Shown one piece after another: positions 55,092 to 64,000 of a DNA stretch of 64,000 nucleotides (positions are counted from its first letter, which is position 1; each line of letters begins with the position of its first letter). Source of the stretch: Ovis canadensis (lineage: Eukaryota; Chordata; Mammalia; Artiodactyla; Bovidae); assembly GCF_042477335.2 (NCBI RefSeq), contig NC_091246.1, positions 112,869,001 to 112,933,000 on the forward strand, written 5' to 3'. A program made the position numbers and the translations under genes. The notes under the pieces were generated by a model. It was not told the DNA's origin and did not search any database. It saw nothing but the letters and a program-made list of their open reading frames with translations.

Positions 55092-56074
55092 ACCTAAAGT
55101 TATTTCCTAACAGAAAATCATTAACAGAATTTTCAAATTATTTAGAATTTTAATCCTGTGATCTTATTATTTTGCTGTATTGGTAAAATTGGTAATGACT
55201 GTAATATACTTTTGAGAGTTCAAAAAATGCTCACCAACTTTAGAAATCTGGTTTCTGTCTAATTTTCACTACCTATAGTGAATTTAGAATATGAAGATAA
55301 TTCTACATATCATCAAAATGATTTTTGAGTCAATTAACGTTTCTCACTTTTTTTGAGTTTAGGGTCATACCCCTTTGGACATTGGACACATCCATCATAA
55401 GATAGTTTACTATTCTTTCATTAGAGCTTCAGTCATTAAACTGTTTCCAACTCTAGTTGCCTGCAGTGAGCAGGAACAGCCTTGGGTTCTTTTTTTAATT
55501 AAAAAACTTTTTATAGTGATACGGTGTCCTATAATCAGTATATCTCATTTTATTCTGTTAGTGCAATTTCTGAATCTGAGTTTGAAGAGTCCTTACAAAA
55601 CTTCCTTACTAAACTTTCCATAAGAACAGTATTTTGTAAAGGAGGATTTATTTTTGGTAAAATAATTTATATGAACACTCACCTTACAGAGGTTATTTCA
55701 TTCATCACTTGGAGGACTGTGTGAAATGCACATAAAATGCTATGTAAATGGCTGTGGCTGGATGTTTATTACCTGGGCGGGGGTTATGCTGGTCTTTTTC
55801 TAATATAATATATTGCATTAAATGGGTAAATAGTTTCTTTTTGAGATGTTGAAGATGTTCTAAAATTAGATTGTGACAGTGGTTGTACACAGTTTTGTAA
55901 ATTTACCAAAAGCCATTGTACCCTTAGAGTGAGTGGATTTTCTGTCATGTTAATTACACCATCATAATGTTGTTAAAAAATGAAATGGGTCCAGACAAAA
56001 ATTAATTTGGTGAAAACAAATCAGTGCTGTTTGGCAGGCTTTAACAGCATTGTCAATACTCTATAATTACATTT

Positions 56075-57530
56075 GGGCCTTAGGAAGCATCACTAAGAAC
56101 AAAGCTAGTGGAGGTGATGGAATTCCAGTTGAGCTGTTTCAAATCCTGAAAGATAATGCTGTGAAGTACTGCAGTCAGTATGTCACCAAATTTGGAAAAC
56201 TCAGCAGTGGCCACAGGACTGGAAAAGGTCAGTTTTCATTACAATCCCAAAGACAGGCGATGCCAAAGAATGTTCAAATTACTGCCCAAATTGCACTCAC
56301 CTTACACGCTAACAAAGTAGTGCTCAAAATTCTCCAAGCTAGGCTTCAACCATGAAATTCCAGGTGTTCAAGCTGGATTTAGAAAAGGCAGAGGAACCAG
56401 AGATCAAATTGCCAATATCTGCTGGATCATCAAAAAAGCAAGAGAGTTCCAGAAAACCGTCTATTTCTGCTTTCTTGGCTATGCCAAAGCCTTTGACTGT
56501 GTGGATAAACTGTGGAAAATTGTGAAAGAGATGGGAGTACCAGACCACCTTACCTGCCTCCTAAGAAATCTGTATGCAGGTCAGGAAGCAATAGTTAGAA
56601 CTGGACATGGATCAACAGACTGGTTCCAAATCAGGAAAGGAATATGTCAAGGCTGTATATTGTCACCCTGATAATTTAACTTATATGCAGAGTACATCAT
56701 ACAAAAATGCTGGGCTGGAAGAAGCACAAGCTGGAATCAGGATTGTCAGGGAAAATATCATCAACCTCAGATACACAGATGACACCACCTTATGGCAGAA
56801 CGTGAAGAACTAAAGACCTTCTTGATGAAAGTGAAAGAGGAGAGTGAAAAGTTGGCTTAAAGCTCAACATTCAGAAAACTAAGATCATGGCATCTGGTCC
56901 CATCACTTCATGGCAAATAGATGGGGAAACAATGGAAACAGTGAGAGACTTTATTTTCTTGGGCTCCAAAATCACTGCAGCCGTGAAATTAAAAGACGCT
57001 TGCTCCTTGGAAGAAAAGCTATGACCAACCTAGACAGCATATTAAAAAACAGAGACATTACTTTGCCAACAAAGGTCCATCTAGTCAAAGCTATGGTTTT
57101 TCCAGTAGTCATGTATGGATGTGAGAGTTGGACTATAAAGAAAGCTGAGCACTGAAGAATTGATGCTTTTGAACTGTGGTGTTGGAGAAGACTCTTGAGA
57201 GTCCCTTGGACCACAAGGAGATCCAAACAGTCCATTCTAAAGGAAATCAGTCCTGAATATTCATTGGAAGGACTGATGCTGAAGCTGAAACTCCAATTTT
57301 CTGGTCACCTGATGCTAAGAACTGATTCCTTGGAAAAGACCCTGATGCTGGGAAAGATCGATGGCAGGAGAAGAACAGGACAACAGAGGGTGAGATGGCT
57401 GGAGGGCATCACCAACTTGATGGACACGAGTTTGAGCAAGCTCCAGAAGTTGATGATGCACAGGGAAGCCTGATGTGCTGCAGTCCATGGGGTTGCGAAG
57501 AGTCAGACACAACTGATCGAGTGAAATGAA
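56075..57530 (+). mobile_element. BovB LINE, 5'-truncated, in DDX60-like intron
   Basis: Covers the reverse-transcriptase domain to the 3' end: SITKNKASGGDGIP, KAFDCVDKLW, a YTDDTTL box where BovB usually has YADD, and KVHLVKAMVFPVVMYGCESW, with a degenerate tail. Several deletions and frameshifts are present. It lies in the intron between the exons at 53773 and 57653, on the gene's own strand. Confidence 0.93.
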
Positions 57531-57652
57531 TTACATTAGTGTATTTTTTTTACTTAGAAATATATTGTAACAATAATATATTCAATATATGATTTTCTAT
57601 AATTGGAGAGTAGTGGAATGTTTTATTTATGTGATTTGCCTTCCTATCGCAG

Positions 57653-57769
57653 AATGAAAAGAACATTGAGAATGCTTATAAGGCGCTGATGGAGGAACTG
57701 GAGGAATGCCGAGCTTTAGCATTAGGACATCTTTTTGGAAATTTAAAATGGAAAATTATGATGGAAGAA
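57653..57769 (+). CDS. DDX60: DDX60-like exon 2 of this window
   Basis: After an acceptor TTCCTATCGCAG the frame reads NEKNIENAYKALMEELEE, then CRALALGHLFGNLKWK and IMMEE, in phase 0, agreeing with the end of the previous exon. The proposed end is before GTACTGAAG (39 codons exactly). That donor is weak; without it the frame continues KLLKKLL to a TGA at 57800-57802. The helical, charged character fits the region before the helicase core. If the donor is not used, this copy would be truncated here. Confidence 0.55.
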
Positions 57770-57937
57770 GTACTGAAGCTTTTAAAAAAGCTTCTTATTT
57801 GAATGAATTATTTAATTATTAAGAAATATGCAATAATAGTAGAGTTTCCATATACTTCTCACTCAGCTTTCCCTAACGTTAACATCTAATATAATGAAGG
57901 TACATTTGTCAAACCAGGAAATTAATATCACTATAAT

Positions 57938-58141
57938 GGTGAAAAATGCACCTGCCAATGCAGTAGACACAAGAGACATGGGTTCTAGTCCTGGCTGGAG
58001 AAGATTCCCTGGAGAAGCAACTGACAACCCACTCCAGGATTCTTGCCTGGGAAATCGCATGGACAGAGCAGCCTGGTGGGCTACGGTCCGTGGGGTTGCA
58101 AAGAGTTGGACATGACTGAGCACACACACACACACACACAA
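57938..58141 (+). repeat. Bov-tA SINE with CA microsatellite tail
   Basis: Head GCACCTGCCAATGCAG, body GGAGAAGATTCCCTGGAG, end GACATGACTGAGCA, then about 12 CA units (58118-58141). Intronic. Confidence 0.87.
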
Positions 58142-58415
58142 ACAATATTAGCTAACAGACAAACATATTAATAATAGACTTTAATAGACCACTTTTGCTG
58201 ATTGTCAAAAAATTCTTCACAAAGTTTATCTTTATGGATGTGTAATAGCTCTCTAATGCTGAATATTTAAATTGTTTGAAAACTGGCTTTAACAAATAAC
58301 TCTGTAGTGAATGTCTTGGAGCATAAATCTTTGTACACATTTTGTATAGCTCGCTAACCTACATACCTGGAACTTGAATAGTCAATCCCAAAGTATCAAC
58401 ATGCTTAATGGTAAC

Positions 58416-58797
58416 CATTCAGTTCAGTTCAGTTCAGTCGCTCAGTCGTGTCCGACTCTGCAACCCCATGAATCGCAGCACGCCAGGCCTCCCTGTACAT
58501 CAACAACTCCTGGAGTCCACCCAAACCCATGTCCATTGAGTCGGTGATGCCATCCAGCCATCTCATCCTCTGTCGTCCCCTTCTCCTCCTGCCCCCAATC
58601 CCTCCCAGCATCAGGGTCTTTTCCAATGAGTCAACTCTTCGCATGAGGTGGCCGAACTACTGGAGTTTCAGATTTAGCATCAGACCTTCCAATGAATACC
58701 CAGGCCTGATCTCCTTTTTGATGGACTGGTTGTACCTCCTTGCAGTCCAAGGGACTCTCAAGAGTCTTCTCCAACACCACAGTTCAAAAGCATCATA
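58416..58797 (-). mobile_element. BovB LINE 3' fragment, minus strand
   Basis: About 380 bp from a TTCAGTTCAGTTCAGTTCAG tail to GTCTTCTCCAACACCACAG. Low divergence. The minus-strand frame of 71 codons is BovB remnant. Intronic in the DDX60-like gene. Confidence 0.9.
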
Positions 58798-58886
58798 TTG
58801 CCAAATGTCTTTGCAGTAACTCTGTACCTATTTATACTCATTGGCAAAATGGAAGAGAAATGACTTATCCTGTGATTTACAGTGCT

Positions 58887-59026
58887 GCTGCTGCTGCTAA
58901 GACGCTTCAGTTGTGTCTGACTCTGTGCAACCCCATAGACGGCAGCCCACCAGGGTCCCCTGTCCCTGGGATTCTCCAGGCAAGAACACTGGAGTGGGTT
59001 GCCATTTCCTTCTCCGGATTTCCAGT
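58887..59026 (-). repeat. Bov-A2 SINE monomer, minus strand
   Basis: GCTGCTGCTGCTAAGACGC, ATAGACGGCAGCCCACC and GGTTGCCATTTCCTTCTCC, flanked by a 13-bp duplication GATTT(A/C)CAGTGCT at 58874-58886 and 59027-59039 with one mismatch. Confidence 0.9.
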
Positions 59027-59217
59027 GCTATTAACCTTAAAATATACTTTGCTAATTTGAAAGTAAAAATATGCTATCTCATCATCTTTATTACTAAAGA
59101 GACTTGGACACTTTTATCAATATTTGTATTTCTTGTGTAAATTATCTACTCATCTCTTCTTAAAGGCTTAGATACTTTCTTATTGAGAAAGAAGCTTCAG
59201 TCAGACATCACTTAAGC

Positions 59218-59330
59218 TCCCTTACTTTAGTCATGTCTGACTCTTTGTAACCCCATAGACTGTAGCCCGCTAGGTTCCTCTGTCCATGGGATTTCCCAGG
59301 CAAGAATACTGAAGTGAGTTGCCATGCCAA
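59218..59330 (-). repeat. Bov-tA SINE fragment, minus strand
   Basis: TTTAGTCATGTCTGACTC, CCATAGACTGTAGCCCGC and GAGTTGCCATGCC. Truncated before the tRNA-like head. Confidence 0.82.
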
Positions 59331-59426
59331 GTATTATTACCTCTTTTATTGATGAGCAATGAAGTCTCAGAGAGGGCCCAATAGCAAAGATAGAGCACAT
59401 TCATAAGTGAATTAAAATCCATTCCT

Positions 59427-59748
59427 CATTGCTTATATGTGGAATCTAAAATACAACACTGATGAACTTGCCTACAGAACAGAAACAGACTCACTGGCAC
59501 AGAGAACAGACTTCTGGGTGCCATGGGGGGAGTGAGGGAGGGATCGGCTGGAAGTTCAGTATTAGCAGATAGGAACTAGTGTATGTAGGGTGGATAAACA
59601 GCAAGGTCCTGCCGTAGAGCACAGGGAACTCTAGTCAGTATCCAGTGATAAGCCATAATGGAGAATCGTGACTGTGTAGCTGAGTCACTGCTCTACAGGA
59701 GAGATTAGCACAACATGACAGATCAACTACACTTCAATAAAAAATTAA
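59427..59748 (+). mobile_element. L1 3' end
   Basis: ATATGTGGAATCTAAAATAC, CTACAGAACAGAAACAGAC, GGGAACTCTAGTCAGTATCC and the terminal CTACACTTCAATAAAAAATT with poly-A signal are the ruminant L1 3' UTR. Non-coding, intronic. From 59749 to 60793 I see no other repeat. Confidence 0.85.
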
Positions 59749-60793
59749 AATTGATTCCCAGTCAGAGTTGACAGCTATTTAGAGAATCATGGGCATGGTT
59801 AAGGGGCCCCACAGGGCAGCTGGACTCCTAAGAAGAGCCTGTCCTCCGCCTCTGAGGTCTGAACATTTCTCTTTGGGCAAAACTCCAGCCGCATTTGCCT
59901 GGCATGCGGAGTTTCTATGTGCTACTTTACAACTGCCACAGTAGACAGGAGAAACGAAAAGGAGAGGTGGAAAGAAGCAGATGAAGGAGAGACAGCTGGC
60001 TAGAGACATGCAAGGTGGTGGCAGATGACATGACCAGGGCCAGTGCGCCGCCAACTGACTGTTCTTCCGAGTGAATCTCACTCATCTGTTGTGATCGTTT
60101 CCACACGTGAATCCACGGAGCACGTGGTCACTGGGTTCCCTGCCACCCCCCGCTATTCTGTACTGACGTCCGTCCTACCCGCAAAGTCAGTCTTTCCTGA
60201 GGACCTTGCCACAGCAAGAAGCACAGGGCTTGGTCTCTGGTGTCGCTCTAATTAAGAGGCCGTGTCAGGATTTGCAGATGGTGGCTGTGAGAGAGAGCAG
60301 GATTAGCAGTGACTTACCCGCCTGGGGCCAGCGGGGCTGCGGGGAGGATCCATGTTAAAACTCTTTCGTAGCCTTTATAGCATGGGTAAGTGTTTGGTAA
60401 TGTTTGTAAATAAAGTGTAGGTTGATTGGAAGAAAGAGGGGATCAAAACAGCCCTAAATGTGAAGTATGAAAAGGCCAGCTGTGAGGAGGAAGAGAGAGT
60501 ATGTCTGTGACCTAAAAACAGGAGAGGAATTAGCCAAGTCTGGGTCCAGTCTTTGAATTAAAGACTTTAATGTTTACACCACATGTTTATGTCTGGTCAC
60601 TGTTAGGATTCAATACTTCTTGCCAAGTTTTAGCCAGATTGTTAAAGTTATCTCAGTATTTTTCTTTGAATATAGTAGAGAAGGCATGGAAATCCTAGCT
60701 GGAGAAAGATTTGTGTTCCTCCAAACTTAGACCAGTTTGGGTTTTAATGACCTGATTTTTGTCATGAACTACAAGATTTTTCTTTTTCTCCAG

Positions 60794-60827
60794 CACTTAC
60801 ATGGCTACCTCTCAATTATCTATGGAG
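60794..60827 (+). CDS. Proposed 34-nt DDX60-like exon
   Basis: An excellent acceptor (TTTTTCTTTTTCTCCAG) precedes HLHGYLSIIYG plus one base, followed by a GTGATGG donor. Exon lengths make this attractive: the 57653 exon ends in phase 0 and the 61020 exon needs one leading base. A 34-nt exon supplies exactly that, giving a Gly codon across the junction. I have no independent evidence such as an alignment, so this is a phase-based inference. Confidence 0.35.
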
Positions 60828-61019
60828 GTGATGGAGTGTATATATAGCTGCATTTTAATTTTATTGAGTTTTCTGTATTCCAAAACCTCCATTAATGCTG
60901 AGTAAATAGTGAATTTAATTGGGACAGGTTGACTGGCCAAGTGACTAATCTTGGATAATCAAACATTTGTTATTTTTGATAGCCTTTTTAAACAGTTTTG
61001 TTGTATATTCTTTACCAAG

Positions 61020-61162
61020 GTGAAACCACAGAGGACTTAAGTATAGCTGTACAGATGGTGAAAAGGATCTGCTTTGTGATGGGAAAATACCCAGAGCTTC
61101 TGCAGGAGGCAGACCAGCAACTCATAGCCAGGTGCTTGCGGTGTTCAGGGTTCAAGGAGCTG
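61020..61162 (+). CDS. DDX60: DDX60-like exon with conserved pre-helicase segment
   Basis: After TATATTCTTTACCAAG the frame gives (x)GETTEDLSIAVQMVKRICF, then VMGKYPELLQEADQQLIARC, then LRCSGFKEL, followed by a strong GTGAGT donor. The wording TTEDLxIAVQMVKRICF and YPELLQEADxQLIARCL is what I know of the DDX60/DDX60L region ahead of the helicase core. It starts with two bases of a split codon and ends in phase 0. The phase does not match the exon at 61850, so one further exon is unseen in 61163-61849 or another donor is used. Confidence 0.85.
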
Positions 61163-61321
61163 GTGAGTTCTTTGAATCCAGTGCATAATGTTTTCAGAAT
61201 AGCTCCATTTTAATAGAGCAGCTGTTAGGTGTACAGAAAGTGTCTTGTCCTGTCAGACTTTTTCTATTGAAAATATTTGCTTCAAGTTCTTAATCATTAG
61301 TAATCCAGATGCCCCAACCTG

Positions 61322-61446
61322 AAAAGTGAAAGTGAAGTCGCTCAGTCATCTTTGCGACCCCATGGACTGTAGCCTACCAGGCTCCTCCATCCATGGGACT
61401 TTCCAAGCAAGAATACTGGAGTGGGTTGTCATTTCCTTCTCCAAGT
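61322..61446 (-). repeat. Bov-A SINE fragment, minus strand
   Basis: GAAAAGTGAAAGTGAAGTCGC, CCATGGACTGTAGCCTACC and ATTTCCTTCTCCAAG. It lies in the intron between exons 61020 and 61850; AACCT occurs on both sides as a possible short duplication. Confidence 0.85.
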
Positions 61447-61849
61447 AACCTAGAACTGGAACATTTTACAAATGCTTCTCTGGACAAGCAAATTGCATGC
61501 TTGATAGTCTCTGCAGACCCTTAAAACTAGTCCTGTGTTTAATTCTAGGAGAACATTAAAAGCTATATTGTGATTGTTCAGTTGTCCTTGTATCAGATTG
61601 TAGCTCAAGTACTGTGATGGGTATTTGAAAATCTTGATGTTTGCTATTTACTCTTAGTTAAGATAATGATTTAGATGGTAGAAGATTTCTTCAATAAATA
61701 TTGCAAAATTTCAAAGATGGTAAAATGTTTTTCTGATAAAAATTAGTTTTCAGTCATTTTATTTTAAAAAATAAAATAAATAATTTTGATCATTTAAATG
61801 ATGTTAAAGTTTAAAATCACTTTCAAGCTGGACTTTTACACTAATACAG

Positions 61850-62010
61850 GTCACAGGAAAGGGCATAAAGGAGAAGAAAAAGTCCAAATACTCACAGTGG
61901 GCCTTGGGCCAGCCCGGTTTCAGCTGCAGTACATGGGCCACTATCTGGTGCATGATGAGAGGAAAGATCCAGACCCCAGAGTTCAGGACTTTGTTCCTGA
62001 CAACTGGCAG
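61850..62010 (+). CDS. DDX60: DDX60-like exon, GPARFQLQYMGHYL segment
   Basis: Acceptor TTTTACACTAATACAG; the frame reads HRKGHKGEEKVQ, then LTVGLGPARFQLQYMGHYL, then VHDERKDPDPRVQDFVPDNW and Q, with a GTAATG donor after a complete codon. GPARFQLxYMGHYL and DERKDPDPRVQDFxPDxWQ are hallmark strings just upstream of the DDX60-family helicase domain. This is the most diagnostic exon in the window. It is intact, with no stops. The first one or two residues after the acceptor are uncertain because of the phase gap to the previous exon. Confidence 0.9.
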
Positions 62011-62348
62011 GTAATGCCTCAATTTTCTATTGTATAATTAAATCTGATCTCAGAAGCTACTCATGATTGTGGTTCCTGTTTGGCATGAAATTCTTAATAT
62101 TGAATCATGTCATTTAAGACTGCCACAGGAAATGTCAAATGTGAACTTTTTCCCACTTAAAGAAAGTGAATTTTCCATATCATCCACTTTTTGTAAGTGG
62201 ACCATCTTCTTGGAGGTGTTCTGGTGGATTCACATGTGTGTATTTGAAGTTCCAACTGTATCATATGGAGCAGCCTCCAAGCTTCCTCTGAGTCAGTAGG
62301 GTTCCCGTGTAAATACAGAAAAGTGAATCTGCTTTGCAATTCACTTGT

Positions 62349-62454
62349 CTCCTCACAAGTTCTCTAGGATTTCTTGGCGTGTTTTCAGCTCCCAACCACT
62401 GCTTTGCGGCACAGTGTTACCCGGCCCAAGCTCGCTCTGCTTGCGGCAAGTCAG
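62349..62454 (+). repeat. 106-bp direct repeat, copy 1 (intronic)
   Basis: From CTCCTCACAAGTTCTCTAGG to TTGCGGCAAGTCAG. It repeats at 63262-63382 with a single substitution (GATTTC/GATCTC), apart from a 15-bp insertion in the second copy. The two are 913 bp apart in the same orientation, between the DDX60-like exons at 61850 and 63753. Confidence 0.9.
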
Positions 62455-63261
62455 AGATTCAGCGAGGTTAAACAGTATAGACAGTCATTTAGGTTATCTG
62501 GGGCCACAGTAACTGCTTTTCTATAAATATGTGTAATAAAAGGACTCATTTCTGCATTGGTCCAACCTTATGAATTAAACATGCTTCCCTACAAGAGAGC
62601 CATTTCAGAGGTTCACTCTCACCGGCTGTCTCATCAGCATCTGGCTGTCCTCCTTGAGTTGGCGCTGGTGGTGCTGGTCGCCCACAGGCTCTCTGCTGCT
62701 GCTGGGGGCGGGGCCCAGGTCCTTCCTGCCTGAGGGCAGGCCTGGGGCTGCCAGGGCTCCGGGAATCCTACACACAGCGCACTGCTGATGCTGCCTTCGC
62801 TCTGAAGTACAGCCCAGAGAGGACTTGGATTCAGATAGTGAGCAGGGTGGGGCTTTGGAGGGCTAGTCTGTCTTCAGCCCATCACATGGTCTCTCGATCC
62901 TTTGATGAGTCATCATTTTGATGAATGAAAGTGCAGACTGAGGGATGAGAATCTGTTCTAATGAAGAACCCACAGGCCCTCTAAAGTAGGGCCATTCTTC
63001 TCTTTACAAAGGAGAAGATAAGTAGTAAAATGGCTAATTATTGATTTTTTTTCTATTCAGCTACTTTTTCACCCTCACCAATATACTTGTTCTTAGATCT
63101 TCATTTCTCTAAGCCAAGGTGCACTTAATGACAAGTCAGCAGAAAGAAAATCTGCCCAAGAACAAGATAACTTGTTCTGACTCAGTCTCCATTTTTTACA
63201 CAGAGCCCACCTTTGTATGCTCAAAAGCACTGTGGTTTTCTCTTCTGGGAGAGGCAGTGAT
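62455..63261. other. Intronic DNA, unassigned
   Basis: About 800 bp between the two direct repeats, with a GC-rich patch near 62640-62780. No exon with matching phase or known DDX60 wording was found. Confidence 0.45.
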
Positions 63262-63382
63262 CTCCTCACAAGTTCTCTAGGATCTCTTGGCGTGTTTTCA
63301 GCTCCCAACCACTGCTTTGCGGCACAGTGTTACGCGGCACAGTGTTACCCGGCCCAAGCTCGCTCTGCTTGCGGCAAGTCAG
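63262..63382 (+). repeat. 106-bp direct repeat, copy 2 with 15-bp tandem duplication
   Basis: Same as 62349-62454 but with GCGGCACAGTGTTAC present twice in tandem (length 121). The following 63383-63740 has the look of a minus-strand LTR (TTTTAATTGGAAAGC; GACTCCTTTTATACACAAG, a reversed TATA-like box), so these repeats may be ends of an ERV LTR. Termini and target duplication are not resolved. Confidence 0.85.
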
Positions 63383-63740
63383 TAAGTCAGGAAGCAAGTT
63401 GTTGGGATAAGAATTTTAATTGGAAAGCCAGCAGACCCAGAAGATGGCAGACTGGTGTCTCAGAAAACCATCTCCCTCAGTCCCAGTTCAGACTCCTTTT
63501 ATACACAAGAGGGGAGGGACCCAGGACCAATCGCCAAGAAGGACCACTCAGGTGGCTGGTTGACAGTTGCTCTTAATGGTCGCTTGCTTGGGGGAGAGGC
63601 CCAGTGTGGCCCCAACCCCCGAGGGAAACCGGCTGCTAGAGCCCATGTCTGCCCTGCTGCCATCAGAAGGGGATTATGAGGGAGGTGTCTTCACTTACTG
63701 GTTTTGCTGTCACTGCACCTGGTGCTGACGTGACAGTGCT
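63383..63740 (-). repeat. Possible ERV LTR fragment (unresolved)
   Basis: A GC-rich block with a reverse TATA-like sequence CCTTTTATACAC near 63496 and TGGCCCCAACCCCCGAGGG. It resembles LTR sequence and does not resemble intron of the DDX60 family. It ends just before the splice acceptor at 63752. Open frames of 119 and 74 codons here are not supported as genes. Confidence 0.4.
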
Positions 63741-63752
63741 TTGAATCTGCAG

Positions 63753-63902
63753 GGAAAGCCCCTGGACATCGTGGACAAGAACAAGTCTGCAGTCATCATG
63801 GCCCCCAAGTCCTCAGGGAAGACCTACACCTCCTACTGCTGCATGGAGAGGGTGCTGCATGAGGGCAATGAGCGCATGGTCGTGTATGTGGCCCCCACCA
63901 AG
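63753..63902 (+). CDS. DDX60: DDX60-like exon with helicase motif I
   Basis: Acceptor TTTGAATCTGCAG; 50 codons in phase 0; donor GTACGT. It reads GKPLDIVDKNKSAVIMAPK, then SSGKTYTSYCCMERVL, then HEGNERMVVYVAPTK. SSGKT is the phosphate-binding Walker A/motif I of superfamily 2 helicases, and VVYVAPTK leads into motif Ia. It joins the previous exon (ending WQ) in phase. Two departures from the family as I know it: WQGKPLD where WQRELLD is usual, and APKSSGKT where APTSSGKT is usual. The Lys for Thr change lies inside motif I and may weaken ATP binding. The gene continues past the window's right end, and a second, imperfect copy of the donor-proximal words (GGCCTCCACCAAGGTACATCC) follows at about 63958. 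Confidence 0.92.
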
Positions 63903-64000
63903 GTACGTCCTAGGGCTGGAGGTCATCCCAGAGAGACAAGGGAGTGGTCCTGTGTGTGGCCTCCACCAAGGTACATCCCAGGGCTGGCAGTCATTCCCAG
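63903..64000 (+). repeat. Partial duplication of the exon-intron border
   Basis: After the donor at 63903, the words GGCCTCCACCAAGGTACATCC (63958-63978) and CAGGGCTGG...GTCATCCCAG repeat GGCCCCCACCAAGGTACGTCC at 63890 and the following intron, with a period of about 68 bp. This creates a second donor-like site (AAG, then GTACAT). Cut by the window edge. Confidence 0.8.

Noticed and set aside
31907..57530. The BovB copies at 31907 and 56075 as one ancestral insertion duplicated with the DDX60-like exon
   Set aside because: They start at different consensus positions (about 24 bp apart), their flanks do not match and their 3' ends differ, so independent insertion is simpler.

Overview
This is nuclear DNA of a ruminant, most likely a bovid such as cattle, sheep, goat or a close relative. 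The evidence is the repeat content: many BovB (RTE) LINE copies, the Bov-tA and Bov-A2 SINEs derived from them, tRNA-derived CHR-type SINEs, and ruminant L1 and endogenous-retrovirus LTRs. Together these fill more than half of the window. I cannot tell the species from sequence alone. There are no bacterial genes, operons or CRISPR arrays. Family names rest on sequences I know; no repeat library was run.

Right end (about 53.7-64 kb): the only protein-coding gene I recognise, a partial DDX60/DDX60L-type gene on the + strand (interferon-inducible Ski2-like superfamily 2 helicase). Five exons are supported (53773-54053, 57653-57769, 61020-61162, 61850-62010, 63753-63902) and a 34-nt exon at 60794-60827 is proposed. 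The last exon carries helicase motif I, and the gene continues beyond the window. The first exon has a one-base frameshift, and motif I reads APKSSGKT where the family has APTSSGKT, so this copy may be a pseudogene or an assembly error may be present. A decayed copy of the first exon lies 22 kb upstream (31693-31870), pointing to a dead paralogous unit in the same orientation.

Left and middle (1-53 kb): intergenic or upstream DNA built from nested transposons. The most informative parts are: (a) 21.9-27.6 kb, where an old Tigger1 DNA transposon carries two solo LTRs of one family in opposite orientation, an L1 tail and an adjoining BovB that itself holds a third solo LTR; all three LTRs have perfect 6-bp target-site duplications; (b) 39.1-42.6 kb, a three-layer nest of L1 3' end, near-complete BovB and a 448-bp solo LTR; (c) 44.0-46.9 kb, a BovB whose 5' part is inverted against its 3' end, as twin priming produces; (d) a 550-bp gap-free duplication at 10.1 and 47.8 kb that matches no repeat I know; (e) 4.4-4.8 kb, a Bov-A2 SINE expanded to three 143-bp units inside one 12-bp target duplication.

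Open reading frames outside the DDX60-like exons are fragments of BovB or L1, SINE read-through or chance frames, and I do not call them genes. No wholly new biological system is visible. The strongest leads are the broken DDX60-like locus with its dead exon copy, the LTR cluster, and the 550-bp duplicate.
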